DNA of 64,000 bases from Paracamarosporium sp. OC-R06-R3 (GCA_019828545.1 JACVRA010000115.1:159375-223374), one strand, 5' to 3'. Shown: positions 45,362 through 57,116, counted from the stretch's first letter. The notes: a model not told the origin generated them from the letters alone. Made by a program: numbers and translations.

Positions 45362-46126
45362 GTTTGGATGTCGGGATGCAGTTTTTGGAGTAATTCTATG
45401 ATCGTGTTCCTTTGTTTGGGAGACCCACATCTTGATATCTCGCACATTGAGAATACTAGGTCGAGTTTATAATGTCAGAATTGTGATTGATACCTAGAAC
45501 CTTTTTATTTCTGGACAACCCTGAGCATTTGTCGCCTTTTGATCATGGTAAAAATTTGCATTTGTTCTCACAGTCCTATCCATTCTACCATCTGCAAAGA
45601 AACTACACCTAGTCCAATACTGATGGAATTCTGCTCCTACGTTTCCGTGCTAAGAATCATATCAGCCTACCGGGAGTGATCGTTCGAGTATAGGAGATGC
45701 GCACTCGTGATGAAGAACACGCTACCCCCCGACGGACCGCTCGAAGGTCCGTACCTGTATGGTAAACGGAGAACCCGTTGCGCAGTGCAATCTCGGAATC
45801 GAAAACAGTAGATCCATGATAAGTGGTGACCTCACAATTAGAGCTACGTAGTAGGAAAGATTGTCTGTGGGGTAGAGCGGGGTCTACTATTAGTCGCCTC
45901 TGGCGCCGGCCAGATTCCGAGGAATGTGGCCGGCGTGGCAATGCTCCGGAACCTACCACATGTTCGCTGAAAAAAATTACGGAATGATAGAAAGTTGATA
46001 CTTAATTAATAGTTGTGCATAGTTCTCTCGAGCATCTTCAACCTCTCTGAACAAATTTGATCGTACCCTCCTATATTACCTCTTATATCAGGATAATATC
46101 GATACTTCTTGACTTGTTGAACAGTC
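45362..46126. other. Intergenic region holding the 32-base palindrome
   Basis: No gene seen. AT-rich around 45440-45560. It contains the inverted repeat listed separately. Confidence 0.5.
45904..45935. promoter_or_regulatory. Near-perfect 32-base palindrome
   Basis: Arms CGCCGGCCAGATTCC (45904-45918) and GGAATGTGGCCGGCG (45921-45935) are complementary at 14 of 15 positions with a two-base spacer (GA). It lies about 190 bases before the second dehydrogenase ATG. Dyad symmetry with CCG/CGG triplets is the usual form of a Zn2Cys6 dimer site. It could instead form a hairpin. Confidence 0.6.
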
Positions 46127-47281
46127 ATGGCGCCTCCAAGAGCTTTAGACTTCACTGGGGATGTTGCTATCGTCACAGGTGCGAATAATGAGCCCATAAG
46201 AAGATATCTGACTAATCATCCTCTTTTAGGCGCTGGATCAAGAATGGATGGCGAGATTGGCAACGGTCGAGCGGCTGCCATACTATTAGCACGTCATGGG
46301 GCTAAGGTAGCGCTGCTCGACTATAATGTTGACTGGGCGAACGAAACAAAACGGATGATTGATGAAGAAGGCGGAGTCTCCGAGGTGATTCAGACGGATG
46401 TGACCAAGGAGGACTCGTGTAAAGACGCTGTCGCTAAGACCATTGAGCTGTTTGGTGCATTGCACATCCTGGTAAATATCGGTATGCTATATCTACCGAT
46501 CCCAGCCCCGAATGCGTTAATGGAGGAATATTCACTGACTCTTTTCCTCTAAAAGTGGGTGTTGGAGGTGCAATGGGAGATGCAACAGTATTGAATCTGG
46601 ATGCATGGGAGCGTGATTTCCGCATCAACGTTACTAGCATGGTTCTCATGAGTCGCTTTGCGATACCTGAAATGCGAAAGCAAGGGCGTGGATCAATAGT
46701 GAATATGTCGTCTGTCAGTGGCTGTAAGTGTGCATCGAAGAATTCTGAAACAAGCGAATCACAGGTTCTGACGAGACCCATTACAGTGTTGGGTGGTAAC
46801 CCTAGCCTACTTTACCCGACCACAAAGGGAGCCATCATACAGATGACACGAGCCATGGCCGCACAGCACGGACAAGAAAACATACGTGTTAACTGTGTCT
46901 GCCCGGGCATGGTATACACGCCAATGACTCGCGGACGTGGCATGACGGACGAAATGAGGCAGGCCCGAATCAACCAAAACTTGATGAAGAAAGAGGGCAC
47001 AGGCTGGGATGTGGGTCATGGTATAGCTTGCACCGAGTCAAACTACAGTTCTGAATACGACTAACACATACGATTGCTAGCTATCCTATTCCTTTCGAGC
47101 AAGGAGGCCGGCTGGATAACTGGGCTGATAATGCCAGTTGATGGTGGCGTAAGTTTTATAGTAAAAGTAACGGCTAGTTGAGAAGACTGACAAGGTCCCA
47201 TAGACAACGGCTGGGAAGGCAGATAGGCCTGCGTTGAAAGCTGACACGTTGGCGGAGGCGACGACGGGTGTCAGTAACTAG
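46127..47281 (+). CDS. Short-chain dehydrogenase/reductase (283 aa)
   Basis: Exons 46127-46178, 46230-46481, 46556-46723, 46787-47020, 47081-47148 and 47204-47281; six exons, all in phase. The nucleotide-binding turn is the extended form TG-AGSRMDGEIGNGRA seen in a fungal subgroup, followed by VALLDYN, whose acid suggests NAD preference. Then QTDVTKED, VNIVGVGG (in place of NNAG), Ser in VNMSSVSG near residue 152, and Y-x3-K in LYPTTKGAI near 166. NCVCPGMVYTPM and the dimer-helix end GWITGLIMPVDGGTTAGK follow. Typical of cyclic alcohol or diol dehydrogenases. The substrate is unknown. Convergent with the regulator at 47448. Confidence 0.92.
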
Positions 47282-47447
47282 GAATTGCTTTCTTCGCTCA
47301 ATAGGTCCTCAACACAAAAAAAATTTTTCGTATAGAAATGATTGGTTCTACCGTAAGTTAGGGTATATGTATGAATAACCTTCTACCTCCAAAAACTTTA
47401 TGTTGGGTCAAGCAATGGAATGCGCCGAGATGAGATTCTTTGAGTGG

Positions 47448-49782
47448 TTAAAGAGGAAGGTGAATGTCTCCAGCGTCCATCTGCATTTCCGGAAAGCAAT
47501 CCAATAGTGCCATAGAGTTGAAGTTGTTTTCGTTAAGATACGATTCCATGCCGAAATCAAATTGTATCTCCGGATCCAGATAAGGAAATGCTGGTATGTA
47601 AGGGTTGATAGTCGCGCTCCCAGTACCCGTGGATAACGAAGTACCACTCTGACTTGTCCGTTCCACGTCGTTGGATGGCCTCCTTTCTTGATGGACTGCC
47701 ACGCGGCTGAGCCCCCTGATGATTATGTTTAAACTTCGCTCAAGTAGCGGACAACGGTTCGTTCCGGATCGAAGGGCGCGAATAAAAGTCCGCAACACTG
47801 GGTGTGCTGCTCCCTGATTGCTGTTCCTAGCATCCTCAAGTACCGCCGATGCGCCCGTATAGATACAGTAGCCCATCAGGTAAGTGATGTTTTCGAGTCC
47901 GAATGTTGCCTCGAGTAACAAGATGAATTTCTCAATTCCGTGCGCTGCCGTGATGCACACTTCGTAATACATTGGGACTGTCCAGAACGGACGATGCGCC
48001 AAGATTATCATTGTGTAGTACAATATACTGGTGATAAGATTTAGTTGACGTTCCTTAGTGTAGATAAAGTTGACTTACTTTTGGGAAATAATGTGTGGTG
48101 GAGGACACACAGGTGGAAGAGCGTCGGGATCGTATCGTAGATGGGCTGGAGATTCTGCTCGCCAGAGTTCGAGACGCATTTTGATGTCCTGCAGTGCAGC
48201 CTCCGTGATAGTTCGGCTCTTCCGAGAGTAGAGTTGAACTATGATGTCGTTTATGATAATAGAAAGTTTGCATGAGTTGGCAAAACAAGAAACAGCATAG
48301 CTTTTGCTGGCTGGATATATTGTCTGTGTGGAGTTGATGAGGTTGAGGGAATCACCATTATACGGAGACCACATCTCGAGTTCCATTGAATCATCGATCA
48401 CTGCTAGATTTTAGACGCAGTGACTTTAACAAGTGATTACTTACCTATATCATGAGTGCTGTGGTGCGGCAGTTCAGTAATCGCTGGTAGTCTCCCAGCA
48501 TACAGACTTGTCGCTCTAGACATGTAATCAGCGGTGAAGCTATCTACTATTTCCTAACACTCACTTGTCCCAGAAATAGCAGCTCCAAAATAACCGCTTC
48601 CTTATTTCAAGGTCCACTGGCCCTAGTCCTTGGATATTAGGCCCAATATACTCTAAGCCAAGGTCGCTCGCCATTCGAAAAGCTATACCACTGTACACCC
48701 ACGCCTGCGACATTGCACCGTTGGCGAGCTCGCGCGCGCTGAGTTGCAAGAGCGCCTGCACTGTAGGTATTGAACTTGGCTGTTGTATGGCTTCGCCCAA
48801 TAAACGACGCACGCGTGTTAGTAGAATCTCGGCGTAATTACCGTCCTGATACTTGGCTGCATGCGCGCATATGACAGTGAGAAGAAACTCCGAATAATAG
48901 CGACCGCTAGTGGCCATGTCACGGATAAAAGCAGGGCGGTACACATACATGAACATTGGCGATACCCAAACCCAGTTCAAATGCAGGAGCCTGGCCATAA
49001 TTTGACGTGGGATCCCAGTTCGCAGTGACGCAGTCCCTAAAGCGTACTCTTCCCATAGTTTTGATTCTTCGGCTTGTGCCATCAGCGCGGATAATATTTC
49101 GGACTTCGATGAATTCGTAAGTGGAATTGACGGAACCCGGGTAATGGGACTTTCCAGTCGGAGCTGGGGTGGATCGTGTACCGCAGACGTAGGGCCGTAA
49201 TATTGTATCTCGCCATTCCCACTGACACTTAGGTCAGGCGGTGGTTCTTCTTTCGCAGGGTCAAAGTGAGTCAATGAAGCTCCCGCACTCTGATTGCCTG
49301 ATTGGGGTAAAAGAGGTTCGCTGACTGGTATAGTGCTAGCAGGGGACGTCAGGTGCGGGCCAGCTGCATTGGTGGGCGGAGGACGAGTTTGAGGAGATGA
49401 AGATCGATGACTCCAGGCATCGCAGCATGAGGAATTATTGCTCTGAGCACGAAGTTGCGCAATGGTCTCTTCAGCCTCCTGCAAGCGCTGCATCATGGCC
49501 ATAACCTGCGACATAGGTGGAGTTTTGTCATAGCGACAATCGTCATCATAGATTTCGCATGTCTTGCAGCGTGGCAAGCCCCCACCACATCGTACCTACG
49601 ATACTTGGTAAACGATTCGAAAGATAATAATAGTATAATGGAATGAGTTGTACCTTTCGAGCCCTACAATTTGCGCACGTTAAGCCTCTATACTGACGGC
49701 CATCCCGTTTTGAAACGGACGATTTGCGTCTTGCACTGTCACGTGCATTCCGAGTAGAGGTAGTATTTCCAGATGTTTCCAT
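47448..49782 (-). CDS. Zn2Cys6 transcription factor with fungal-specific regulatory domain (711 aa)
   Basis: Minus-strand exons 49782-49654, 49595-48565, 48515-48445, 48403-48079 and 48027-47448. The zinc cluster is C36-x2-C39-x6-C46-x6-C53-x2-C56-x6-C63, split by intron 1 after CRARK. A coiled coil follows (MAMMQRLQEAEETIAQLRAQ), then a Ser/Pro linker, then the fungal_trans domain: FRMASDLGLEY, EIRKRLFWSCYFWDK, a short exon with LYAGRLPAI, and ILYYTMIILAHRPFW. Nuclear activator type; probably binds CGG-type dyads as a dimer. Being inside the cluster, it is a good candidate for local control. The site GGCCAAACTCCGAAGAGG lies about 170 bases upstream of its ATG, which suggests possible autoregulation. 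Confidence 0.92.
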
Positions 49783-50136
49783 GATGGGTATAGATCACGC
49801 GTAAAGATGTTAATGAATGCGCACAATCATGTACAATGTGTCCCGGGGCAGTTCTGAATGGTTCCCTGATTGTCGCGAGCTACGCGAGTAAGTTTCTCGC
49901 GTAGGATGCGGGGTGTTGACTCAGTAAGCATGCCGGTGCTTGCCCGCGGCCAAACTCCGAAGAGGGGTTAGGGATTAACTTGCGGGAACGGAGACATTTG
50001 GTTAGTGACGTCCAGCTCAGGGGGGAAAAGGGGACAAACCCGAATGACCTAAGTATTGCCATTCTATCGTATGCGATAACGTTGTGTATTGGTCCAAGTT
50101 CTCTTCTAGTAGCGTACCGATCCCTAGTGAAGCAAT
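49783..50136. promoter_or_regulatory. Upstream region of the regulator at 47448
   Basis: GGCCAAACTCCGAAGAGGGG at 49948-49967 matches the left half of the 45904 palindrome (GGCCAGATTCCGAGGAATG) at most positions. No gene. Confidence 0.5.
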
Positions 50137-51325
50137 TCAATTCCTTCCCGCGATACTAAAAGGAAATTTTGCAACATCCTCTGAAATTGTTGCGACCTCA
50201 GCTCCACTTTCTTCGATTCTGACAATACCCAGGTCCCCAGTATCTTCAACCCGATACACATACTTCATCGCGCTGGCCTTTCCTTCATACAATTTCCTCA
50301 AGCCTGCCAATACACCATGCAAGCCTCCGGGCACAACCTCAAAAGGGTGACCGACTATTCGCTTCTCGTGCAGCAGCAACGTCAGATACTTTGACCATAC
50401 ATATGCGAAGTCTTTGTGCACATCGAAAAGCTTTGGTGCAGCCGTGTTGATCGCAGTCACCCCTTCTGGATACCGAAACCCCTCCTTATCTTTCGCAAAT
50501 AGTTTGGGTGGAAGCAATGTACTTACAACACCAATGTCCGGGTTGATAATACGAAGTGTGGCTTCTAAAGATCCATTCTCAGAGATTGCGTCAAAGACTT
50601 TAGGCAATTTGGACGGCAGCCCTTCTTTCTCAAGGATGGCTTCAACAGATGCAACTAACGCAGTTTCGCCAGCGCGGTAGTCAACCACATGATCGACCAG
50701 TGTCTTCGCATACTCTTGAGCGCGACCTGCGACCCCGATGATAGGTCCCATGCCTGAAAGGCGTGCAAACTTCGCTGCAAAAGCCCCGCAAGCCGACGTT
50801 ACCCCATATATCAGCAATGGTTCTTTTCTCTTGTGGACTTCTTCCGTGTGTTTCTCTTGGGTGAACGGTAACGGAAGTTTAAGATCAACGTAGAGTGCGA
50901 GCGCAGCCGTATGAGCTGCAAGCGGAATCGTAGCGGCCTCCTCGAACGATAAGGTGTCAGGTATGTGGAACACCATGTGCGCTGGTGCGATCCCGTATTC
51001 TGCGAAGCTGCCATGAGGATGGCCTGATCGGTGATAGCCTGCGACACGGTCGCCTGGCTTGAGCGCCGTGACAAGGCGACCGGTGGTGTGGACGAAGCCG
51101 GCCATATCGTCACCGCTGTTATGAGTGTGGTTTTTCCTGCGATCGTTAATATAGCCGACATAATCTCGGTGTAGAGGAGCCTCACCAGTTTGGCATTTTC
51201 CAGTCTTTGGGGTTGGTCCCAGCCACAACTACTTTAATGACCACCTCATCATCTTGGGGTGTTGGGATCGGCGACTCTATGATCTCGATGGTTTTGATTG
51301 AAGGGTGAACGATAGCTTCTTTCAT
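50137..51325 (-). CDS. Zinc-independent MDR oxidoreductase (quinone / enoyl reductase type), 379 aa
   Basis: Minus-strand exons 51325-51186 and 51136-50137, joined inside PNWKNHTHNSGDDMAGFV. The N-terminal GroES-like domain carries EVVIKVVVAGTNPKDWK and LKPGDRVAGY. The Rossmann part has LLIYGVTSACGAFAAKFARLSG as dinucleotide loop, then VDHVVDYR. No catalytic-zinc Cys/His set is present. This is the group that includes trans-acting enoyl reductases and toxin-cluster oxidoreductases, using NADPH to reduce activated C=C bonds. With the hydrolase and two SDRs it makes a plausible ring- or chain-modifying pathway. The start MKEAIVHPS was preferred to the longer reading because family members begin there. 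Confidence 0.9.
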
Positions 51326-51774
51326 TTTCGTGAATAGTTCAAGTGTGACCAGTCGATTTCTGTAGATTTTTAAGTTTTGGGGATGCCATCGTACTTTTAT
51401 ATGGTGAGAGAGATAGACGCATAATTCTACTTCTTCAGAGCTGGTATGCACACAAATAAGCCATTAAATAAGCCATTGCTACTCCCACGGAACTCCCGAT
51501 TCGTTGTTCAACCATAATACCTTAGAGATGCTAGACCTTTGGTTAATAGAAGCGCCGTACAGTACTAGTTCGTCTCACTGCGACTTGTCTGAAAGAGATG
51601 TAGATGGTTTTAGCTGACAAATGCAGATGTGATGTTAGGAGCGTTTTGGGGGCCGGCGCGCTAGTCTCGGAGGATGCTCCCCCGCGGATGTCCGAGTCCC
51701 ATCCGGACCTCCGATCATACTTGTCTTTGCCCTCCTGACATGCTTCAAACCTCCATACTTTACCTTCTTTCAGA
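51326..51774. promoter_or_regulatory. Divergent promoter, MDR reductase / second regulator
   Basis: GC-rich and dense in CGG/CCG triplets at 51645-51715: CTCGGAGGATG, TCCGAGTCC, ATCCGGACCTCCGAT. Good candidate for Zn2Cys6 binding. Confidence 0.5.
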
Positions 51775-53923
51775 ATGCAGAAAGGTAGGACTGGTCCGGA
51801 CCCTGTGTCCTGCCAATCATGTCGCACAAAGAAGCTGAAGTGTAGCCGAGTCCAGCCATGCTCGAATTGTTTAGCCCGAGGCATCGCCTGCAGGTTTCTT
51901 GTCCCGCCGTCAAGAGCTGAGCCAGGAGTGCAAAGTAATACATCACTTTTGCTTCGTCTTGAACGGCTGGAGTTTGTTGTTACTAGCCTACAGCAACAGC
52001 TCCCGACGGTGAATGGACAATCAACGGCTCCATCGCCGACGACGAACTTCCACACTACGATCAATCCCGCAGGTCAAAACAATGATGAAATTGGAGATAG
52101 CGTTGGATTTCTTGAGAACATTGGGACAAGGGACGATGCACTTGTGAGTATCCAGATATAGAAAGATGCATATTGTCGTGAATTGTTGTAGCACGATTAA
52201 CAACCGACAGCTTTGCGACATGTCCGATCCGATTGTATACGAGACTAGGAACATATCAGATATTCTGCAAGATCTAGCGATCAATGAGTTGGACCATCTT
52301 GCTCCGATCAAAATAAGGCTTCCAACATTTGATATCGCTAGCCTATTATTACAGATTTACGAAACGAGGTTGTTGAGCTTGTGCCCTATAGTGCACATTC
52401 CAACCATGCGATTGCTTCTGAGGACAACATATCTGCAACTCAACGACGCTACCTCGGTCTCAGCTAGTGTTGTCGCTTTATTGTTGTCCCTCTTCGCCCT
52501 CGGAGCTTTTTTCTCTGATCCCTCGCCTACATCGGAGATTGCTACAACTGAAGCTGGTTCTGTTGCACTCTCAAAAGCCTTTAGCAAGGGTGCATTAGAC
52601 CTACTAGACCACTCGCGCCGTAAAAGCTCCGGCACGCTGGAAGACGTGCAAGCTTACATCCTCATGTCGCTCGCTCTCTCACATCTCGATGGCTTCTCGA
52701 CAAGAAGTAGGATGCTCTTCTCGTCAGCTTTATCAATGGCCAGAGACCTTCGTTTGCATAGGTTGGATGAGAACGAGTCTTCTACCGATCACTCTTTGAA
52801 TGCTCGCTCGTTGATTGACAAGGAGATTAAACGTCGAGTATTTTGGTACATAGCGTCGGAAGACTGGTGAGAACATCTCGCAGGACTTTCAACTATGCTC
52901 CGGCTAATATATGAAAGGCTGCAGTCGACTATATCAGGACCGCAGGAGGGGATCTACTGGATTCAGCATCGGTACATCAAAGTGAACTTGCCTCGGGACT
53001 GCACAGATGAAGAGTTGATGCTGGGCGACTCGAATGGCAGCATCTCCAGAGACGCGCCAACTCATATGTTGGTATTCCTTGAAAGAATCCGCCTGGCACA
53101 TATTTGCCGCGAGATCACCGACATTGTACCGCTGGACACAAAAGCACTTCTGCAGATGCCCTATGAGCATATAATTGCTTTAGACCAGAAGCTAGAGCAT
53201 TTCCTCACTACTATGCCACGCCCCCTACAATACGATTGCCCAAATAAAGAGGCTGTCGAATCCATCTACCCCCAACTACCATCTTGGCGCTATTGTATCT
53301 CTAAGACTGCCCTTTCTAGACGATGGAAGTTAAATCAGAGGTTCCTTCTACGACAAACACTTGACCCTCGGTATTCGTACTCTCGACAAGCGTGTGTGCA
53401 ATCAGCGCACGCGGTTATATCTGGGTACCGAAGACTCGTCGATGCCAACGCAACTTCTACACTGCTCACACGCATGGGAATCGCAGTCCATTTTACGCAT
53501 CTCGCGCTAGGCATCCTAGTTTCGGATTTGTGCTGCAATCAACACGAAGCCGCCACAACCCAGATCAAAGACGATATCAAAGCCGCGTTCAAGGTTTTTG
53601 AAGACGCAAAGACCGTTTCGCCGCTTTTGTCAAAATCCATGAGGTGTCTAAAAGCGATGCTCCAACGCCACAATATTAATCTTTCAGATACATCGTCATT
53701 AAACATCGATAGCGCAACAAGTGATAGCTATGAGCCGGTGCATAGTGGTTCCGAAACTACCGAGCAAGAACCATCGTCTTGCTATGATCAATGGAACGGA
53801 CAAGATGCGGCGATGGATACAACATTTGATGCATTTTGGAACATCACGATGCAGAATGGTGGGGACATGGACCTCAGCGGCTGGGATGACCTGTTTTCTA
53901 CTCTCGATTACCGTCTTATATAG
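51775..53923 (+). CDS. Zn2Cys6 transcription factor with fungal-specific regulatory domain (676 aa)
   Basis: Exons 51775-52143, 52211-52866 and 52918-53923. Zinc cluster C13-x2-C16-x6-C23-x5-C29-x2-C32-x6-C39, then a short coiled coil (LLLRLERLEFVVTSLQQQL). The regulatory domain follows: LSLCPIVHIPTMRLLL, YILMSLALSHLDG, SALSMARDLRLHRLDE, RVFWYIASEDW. The intron-2 acceptor was set at TGAAAG because the next CAG breaks the frame, while this one gives the continuous reading SEDWLQSTISGPQEG. The intron-1 acceptor is CGACAG, since the nearer TAG brings a stop. It ends with an acidic, aromatic tail likely to activate. Second regulator bordering the proposed cluster, divergent from the MDR reductase. 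Confidence 0.9.
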
Positions 53924-54573
53924 AGCTTCACTAGTGGTAAGATTTTCCGATAACCACGACGGCCCCTCGCTTATGTCCATCTAGGCGGAACGCATATTTC
54001 TCCAAGACAGTAACTTCCGGAAGCATGGAAGTTTGATGTCTGCCCGATACTGTAGAGGTTTTGTGCCTTAGTGGCGTGTCAAGTCTCATCAGCATATCAC
54101 TTGACTTTTTTGTGTCATGATAACCCTCAGACACCAAAGATGGGATGCATCGACCAGAAGATGGCAAGTTCGGGGAGCTGGCCCTCCATGATAACCTTTG
54201 GTCATGTATGAGATACGATTCGTCGGAGCCGACTGCACTTTGATTGTGAGTTAGCACCGGCGGGGTTGCCTTACATAAACGTTGTGAACTGGAGGGTCTT
54301 TTGCCTTTGCTTGGTGCACGACAGCCGGTCATAACGTATCCAAGCTAGAGAGTATAATTGCAAAATTTTGTTCTATAATGGATTGCTTTGACGAACCATG
54401 GTTGTGCTGTGCGAGTATTGCAGAAACACAATCATTGCAGAAACAGTAAATCTGGAGATAATATATCGGTGACCCCGGGTGAACTCGAGATATAATAGCT
54501 GTAGCGATATTAGAAGTAGAAAGCAGACACGACTTCGTTAGACTCGATAGACTACAGTCGTACTATACGATCA
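53924..54573. other. Intergenic region
   Basis: No gene seen. Short reading frames near 53931-54332 lack coding character. Confidence 0.45.
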
Positions 54574-54915
54574 TTATAGGAGCCAGAGGATGTAATTCGC
54601 TCCAGCATGAAGCACGATGCAGGATGGCAAACCCTTTGTTGTGTTCCATTCCCATTTGACATCCAGCCATAGGTTGATCCTGCGCACGGCCTCGGCCAGC
54701 GAGCAACGCATGGCACGTCCAAGGCAAAAGGTTCCTTTACCGCTTGGAGAGAATCGCCGGGGGAGGTGTTGATTGTCGTCGATTACGAGGCTCCAATGAT
54801 TCGTACCGCCCCTGCTGTTGCCATGCCAGGTCGCGAGGCCGATCTCGAGGATGGCGGACGATCCGTCCACTGTCTCGACATCGATCGCTGCTACATGTCC
54901 CTGGGTGAACTCAAA
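54574..54915 (-). pseudogene. Truncated Gfd2/YDR514C-like DEDD exonuclease fragment
   Basis: The minus-strand reading FTQGHVAAIDVETVDG, then ILEIGLATWH, matches the exonuclease motif I style (D-x-E) of the RNase H-like Gfd2/YDR514C group. NQHLPRRF, FCLGRAMRCSLAEAVRRI and an HAGANYILWLL piece resemble the later strands, but the acidic residue expected near LVGHxxxxD is lost and the protein ends at once. No ATG starts the frame; upstream sequence up to 55155 carries only short peptides. It is most likely a decayed or partial gene. The assignment rests on pattern alone. Confidence 0.4.
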
Positions 54916-55308
54916 GCATTATCGATACGCTAATAGTGGAATTCAGACAGAAGTTATGTGGACTTGCGAATAAGTCACTGTAATGGTAGTGACATCGGCA
55001 GCAGGCCAAACCACAGTGATGGACGCGTCGGCACTTCTCTGTTGTGCCACTCGGAACAACCCCCAGGGAGATATTGAATGCGCACAGATATACTCAGAAG
55101 TTGTTATCACGTGCAGTGAATGGTGAAGAGACGCGTTTCGAACTTCTAGAAACACACATCACCAATCACGTGATGGCCGGTCTGTGCGCCACGCACGGCA
55201 TAATATAAACACGCTACCCCTCTACTCTCGCTTCCGCTCTCCAACCCCTCATACTCTCACCGTACGTATTGCCGCACCCGCGCGTTGTATTGGTCTAATC
55301 TTGTACAG
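54916..55308. other. Upstream region of the CCCH-like pseudogene
   Basis: A TATAAA-type element (about 55203) lies 105 bases before the ATG at 55309. No gene of its own. Confidence 0.4.
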
Positions 55309-56998
55309 ATGTCTTACCCATGGCCCAATCAAAACGGACAGGGCGGCCAGAACTTCAGTTCCGGTGGCCCCCAGCAGTTTGCTGCCCAACAGCCTCAACA
55401 ACCTTATAATTTTCAACAACAGTATCCTCCCAAACCATGTAAATTCTCCCACAAGCGGTATTCCGCCATGGCACTGACAGGTTCAAGATTCTCCACCACC
55501 ACAACAACCGCAACCACAACCACAACAGTATGGCCAGCCATACCCGCAGCCATACCAGCAACAACACCAACCGCAACCACAATACCAGCAACAACCGCAA
55601 CCACAATACCAACAACAACCGCCGCCGCAATACCAGCAGCAACCGCGACCACAATACCAGCAGCCGTATCAGCCAGCTTACCAACAACCACCACCTCCGC
55701 AGCCCTACCAGAAAGCTCCATACGTGCAAGGTGGCTCTACACAGCCGCCGAATCCGTATGGCAGCCATGATCAAGGCTACCCGCAACAACCCCAGAGCCA
55801 GATTCCCGGCCAATTCCAGCCTTTCATCCACAACCAGCAGTCTGCGCCTCAATACCAACCGGCGGCCCCTTCCCATTACCCTGAATTCTCACAAAATCAA
55901 CCACCCACACAGCCACCGCAACAGCGGTATCTGCCTTCATCAAACTAACCCGAGAATCCCATCCCGTCAATGTCGGGATTGAACATCAACCAACAACTAC
56001 CTCAATAGTCACCTCGAAACCAGCCTCCGGCTGAAGAAAAGATCTTCACTGATCCCTCGAGCGACTCAGATGAAGAGGAAGACATGGGAATAACCCTGAT
56101 CAATCAGTTGATCCAAGAACACGACAAACTCAAGGCTGATCTCAGCTACAAGCCTGATCTGCTCAACAATGGCACAATGCAGATGTTATCAAAGACTCGT
56201 CACGCTCCAAAGCTCCAAGAATATGTGACCAAGATCAAAACCCTCATGAAGATGGCCAAGAGCCAAGAAGCAATGCAAACTCAATCGCACTCGAACACCA
56301 ACTCTACTAGAACCGATCAGCCACAAGGGCAGCCACAGGCTACCCCGCCCGTTGAACAACCTTGGAAAACTGTCCAACGCTCCGGTAATCAACAAAAAAC
56401 TACATCTTCTAGTTTTGATCGAATGATAGAACAACTCCGAAGTGGGTGTGCCATGGAGGATATATCGTCAACCAAGTACACTCCAAACCCTGCAGGCTCA
56501 AAGCGTCTATTCCCCGGCAAGTGCCCTTTCAAACCATTCGTACTGCGCCGCGAAGTTGTGGAAGGCGATTTCTCAGCCGGCAAGAAGGCAGACGGCACAC
56601 CAAATGAAGTGAAAGGAAAACTGCCCATGGGCGTTAGACATCCCGCTAAAATCCGTTTCAACTTTGACGAAGATCCAATGCTCTACTATCGCACCTACTT
56701 TACCGAAGGTAAATGTCAGCATGGCAGCAACTGTCCCAACAACCACAACTTCAAGCAAGCCCAACTCCAATGGGCTGTCAACTACCGAGACCTCGATATT
56801 AATATCGCCAATGCCGTTGTCATTTGTGCAAATGTCAATCGTCCACCAGATATGACAAATATACTGGAGGAAGTCAAATCCAAGACTTTTGGACCGATTC
56901 AAGGTGATATGACGCAAGAAGAGGTCCTACGATTTCTATTAAACTTTTATACCTGTACTCCAATCCCTTCAACAAAGCCTGCATCTGTTTCAGACTGA
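55309..56998 (+). pseudogene. Gln/Pro/Tyr-rich CCCH-like zinc-finger gene with two in-frame stops
   Basis: The ATG at 55309 opens MSYPWPNQNGQGGQNFSSG, a clear coding style, up to QQQYPPKP. The next coding frame (from about 55481) reads QPQPQYQQQ repeats, but no GT-AG pair joins the two frames in phase. The second frame runs to 56998 through a TAA at 55946 and a TAG at 56006, with coding style before, between and after (PENPIPSMSG..., then SPRNQPPAEEKIFTD). Downstream is acidic (SDSDEEED), then a helical region, then FTEGKCQHGSNCPNNH, a C-x5-C-x3-H half of a CCCH finger whose first Cys is replaced. Both stops could be CAA/CAG with one C-to-T change. If the locus is functional, a 304-aa product could start at 56084. 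Sequencing error is the alternative. Confidence 0.6.
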
Positions 56999-57116
56999 TC
57001 TGAAGACGAACTTCTTGAAGAACTCTAAAGCCGTGGTTAGCAATCTACCCATAACATTTCTTCTCTTTATTGTCTACCAAGCGGCTCTAGCGCGCATGGT
57101 GGGATCTTATATTGTC

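Noticed and set aside
40060..53923. Classical secondary-metabolite cluster
   Set aside because: No PKS, NRPS, terpene cyclase or prenyltransferase in or next to the gene set, so only a catabolic or modification cluster is proposed.
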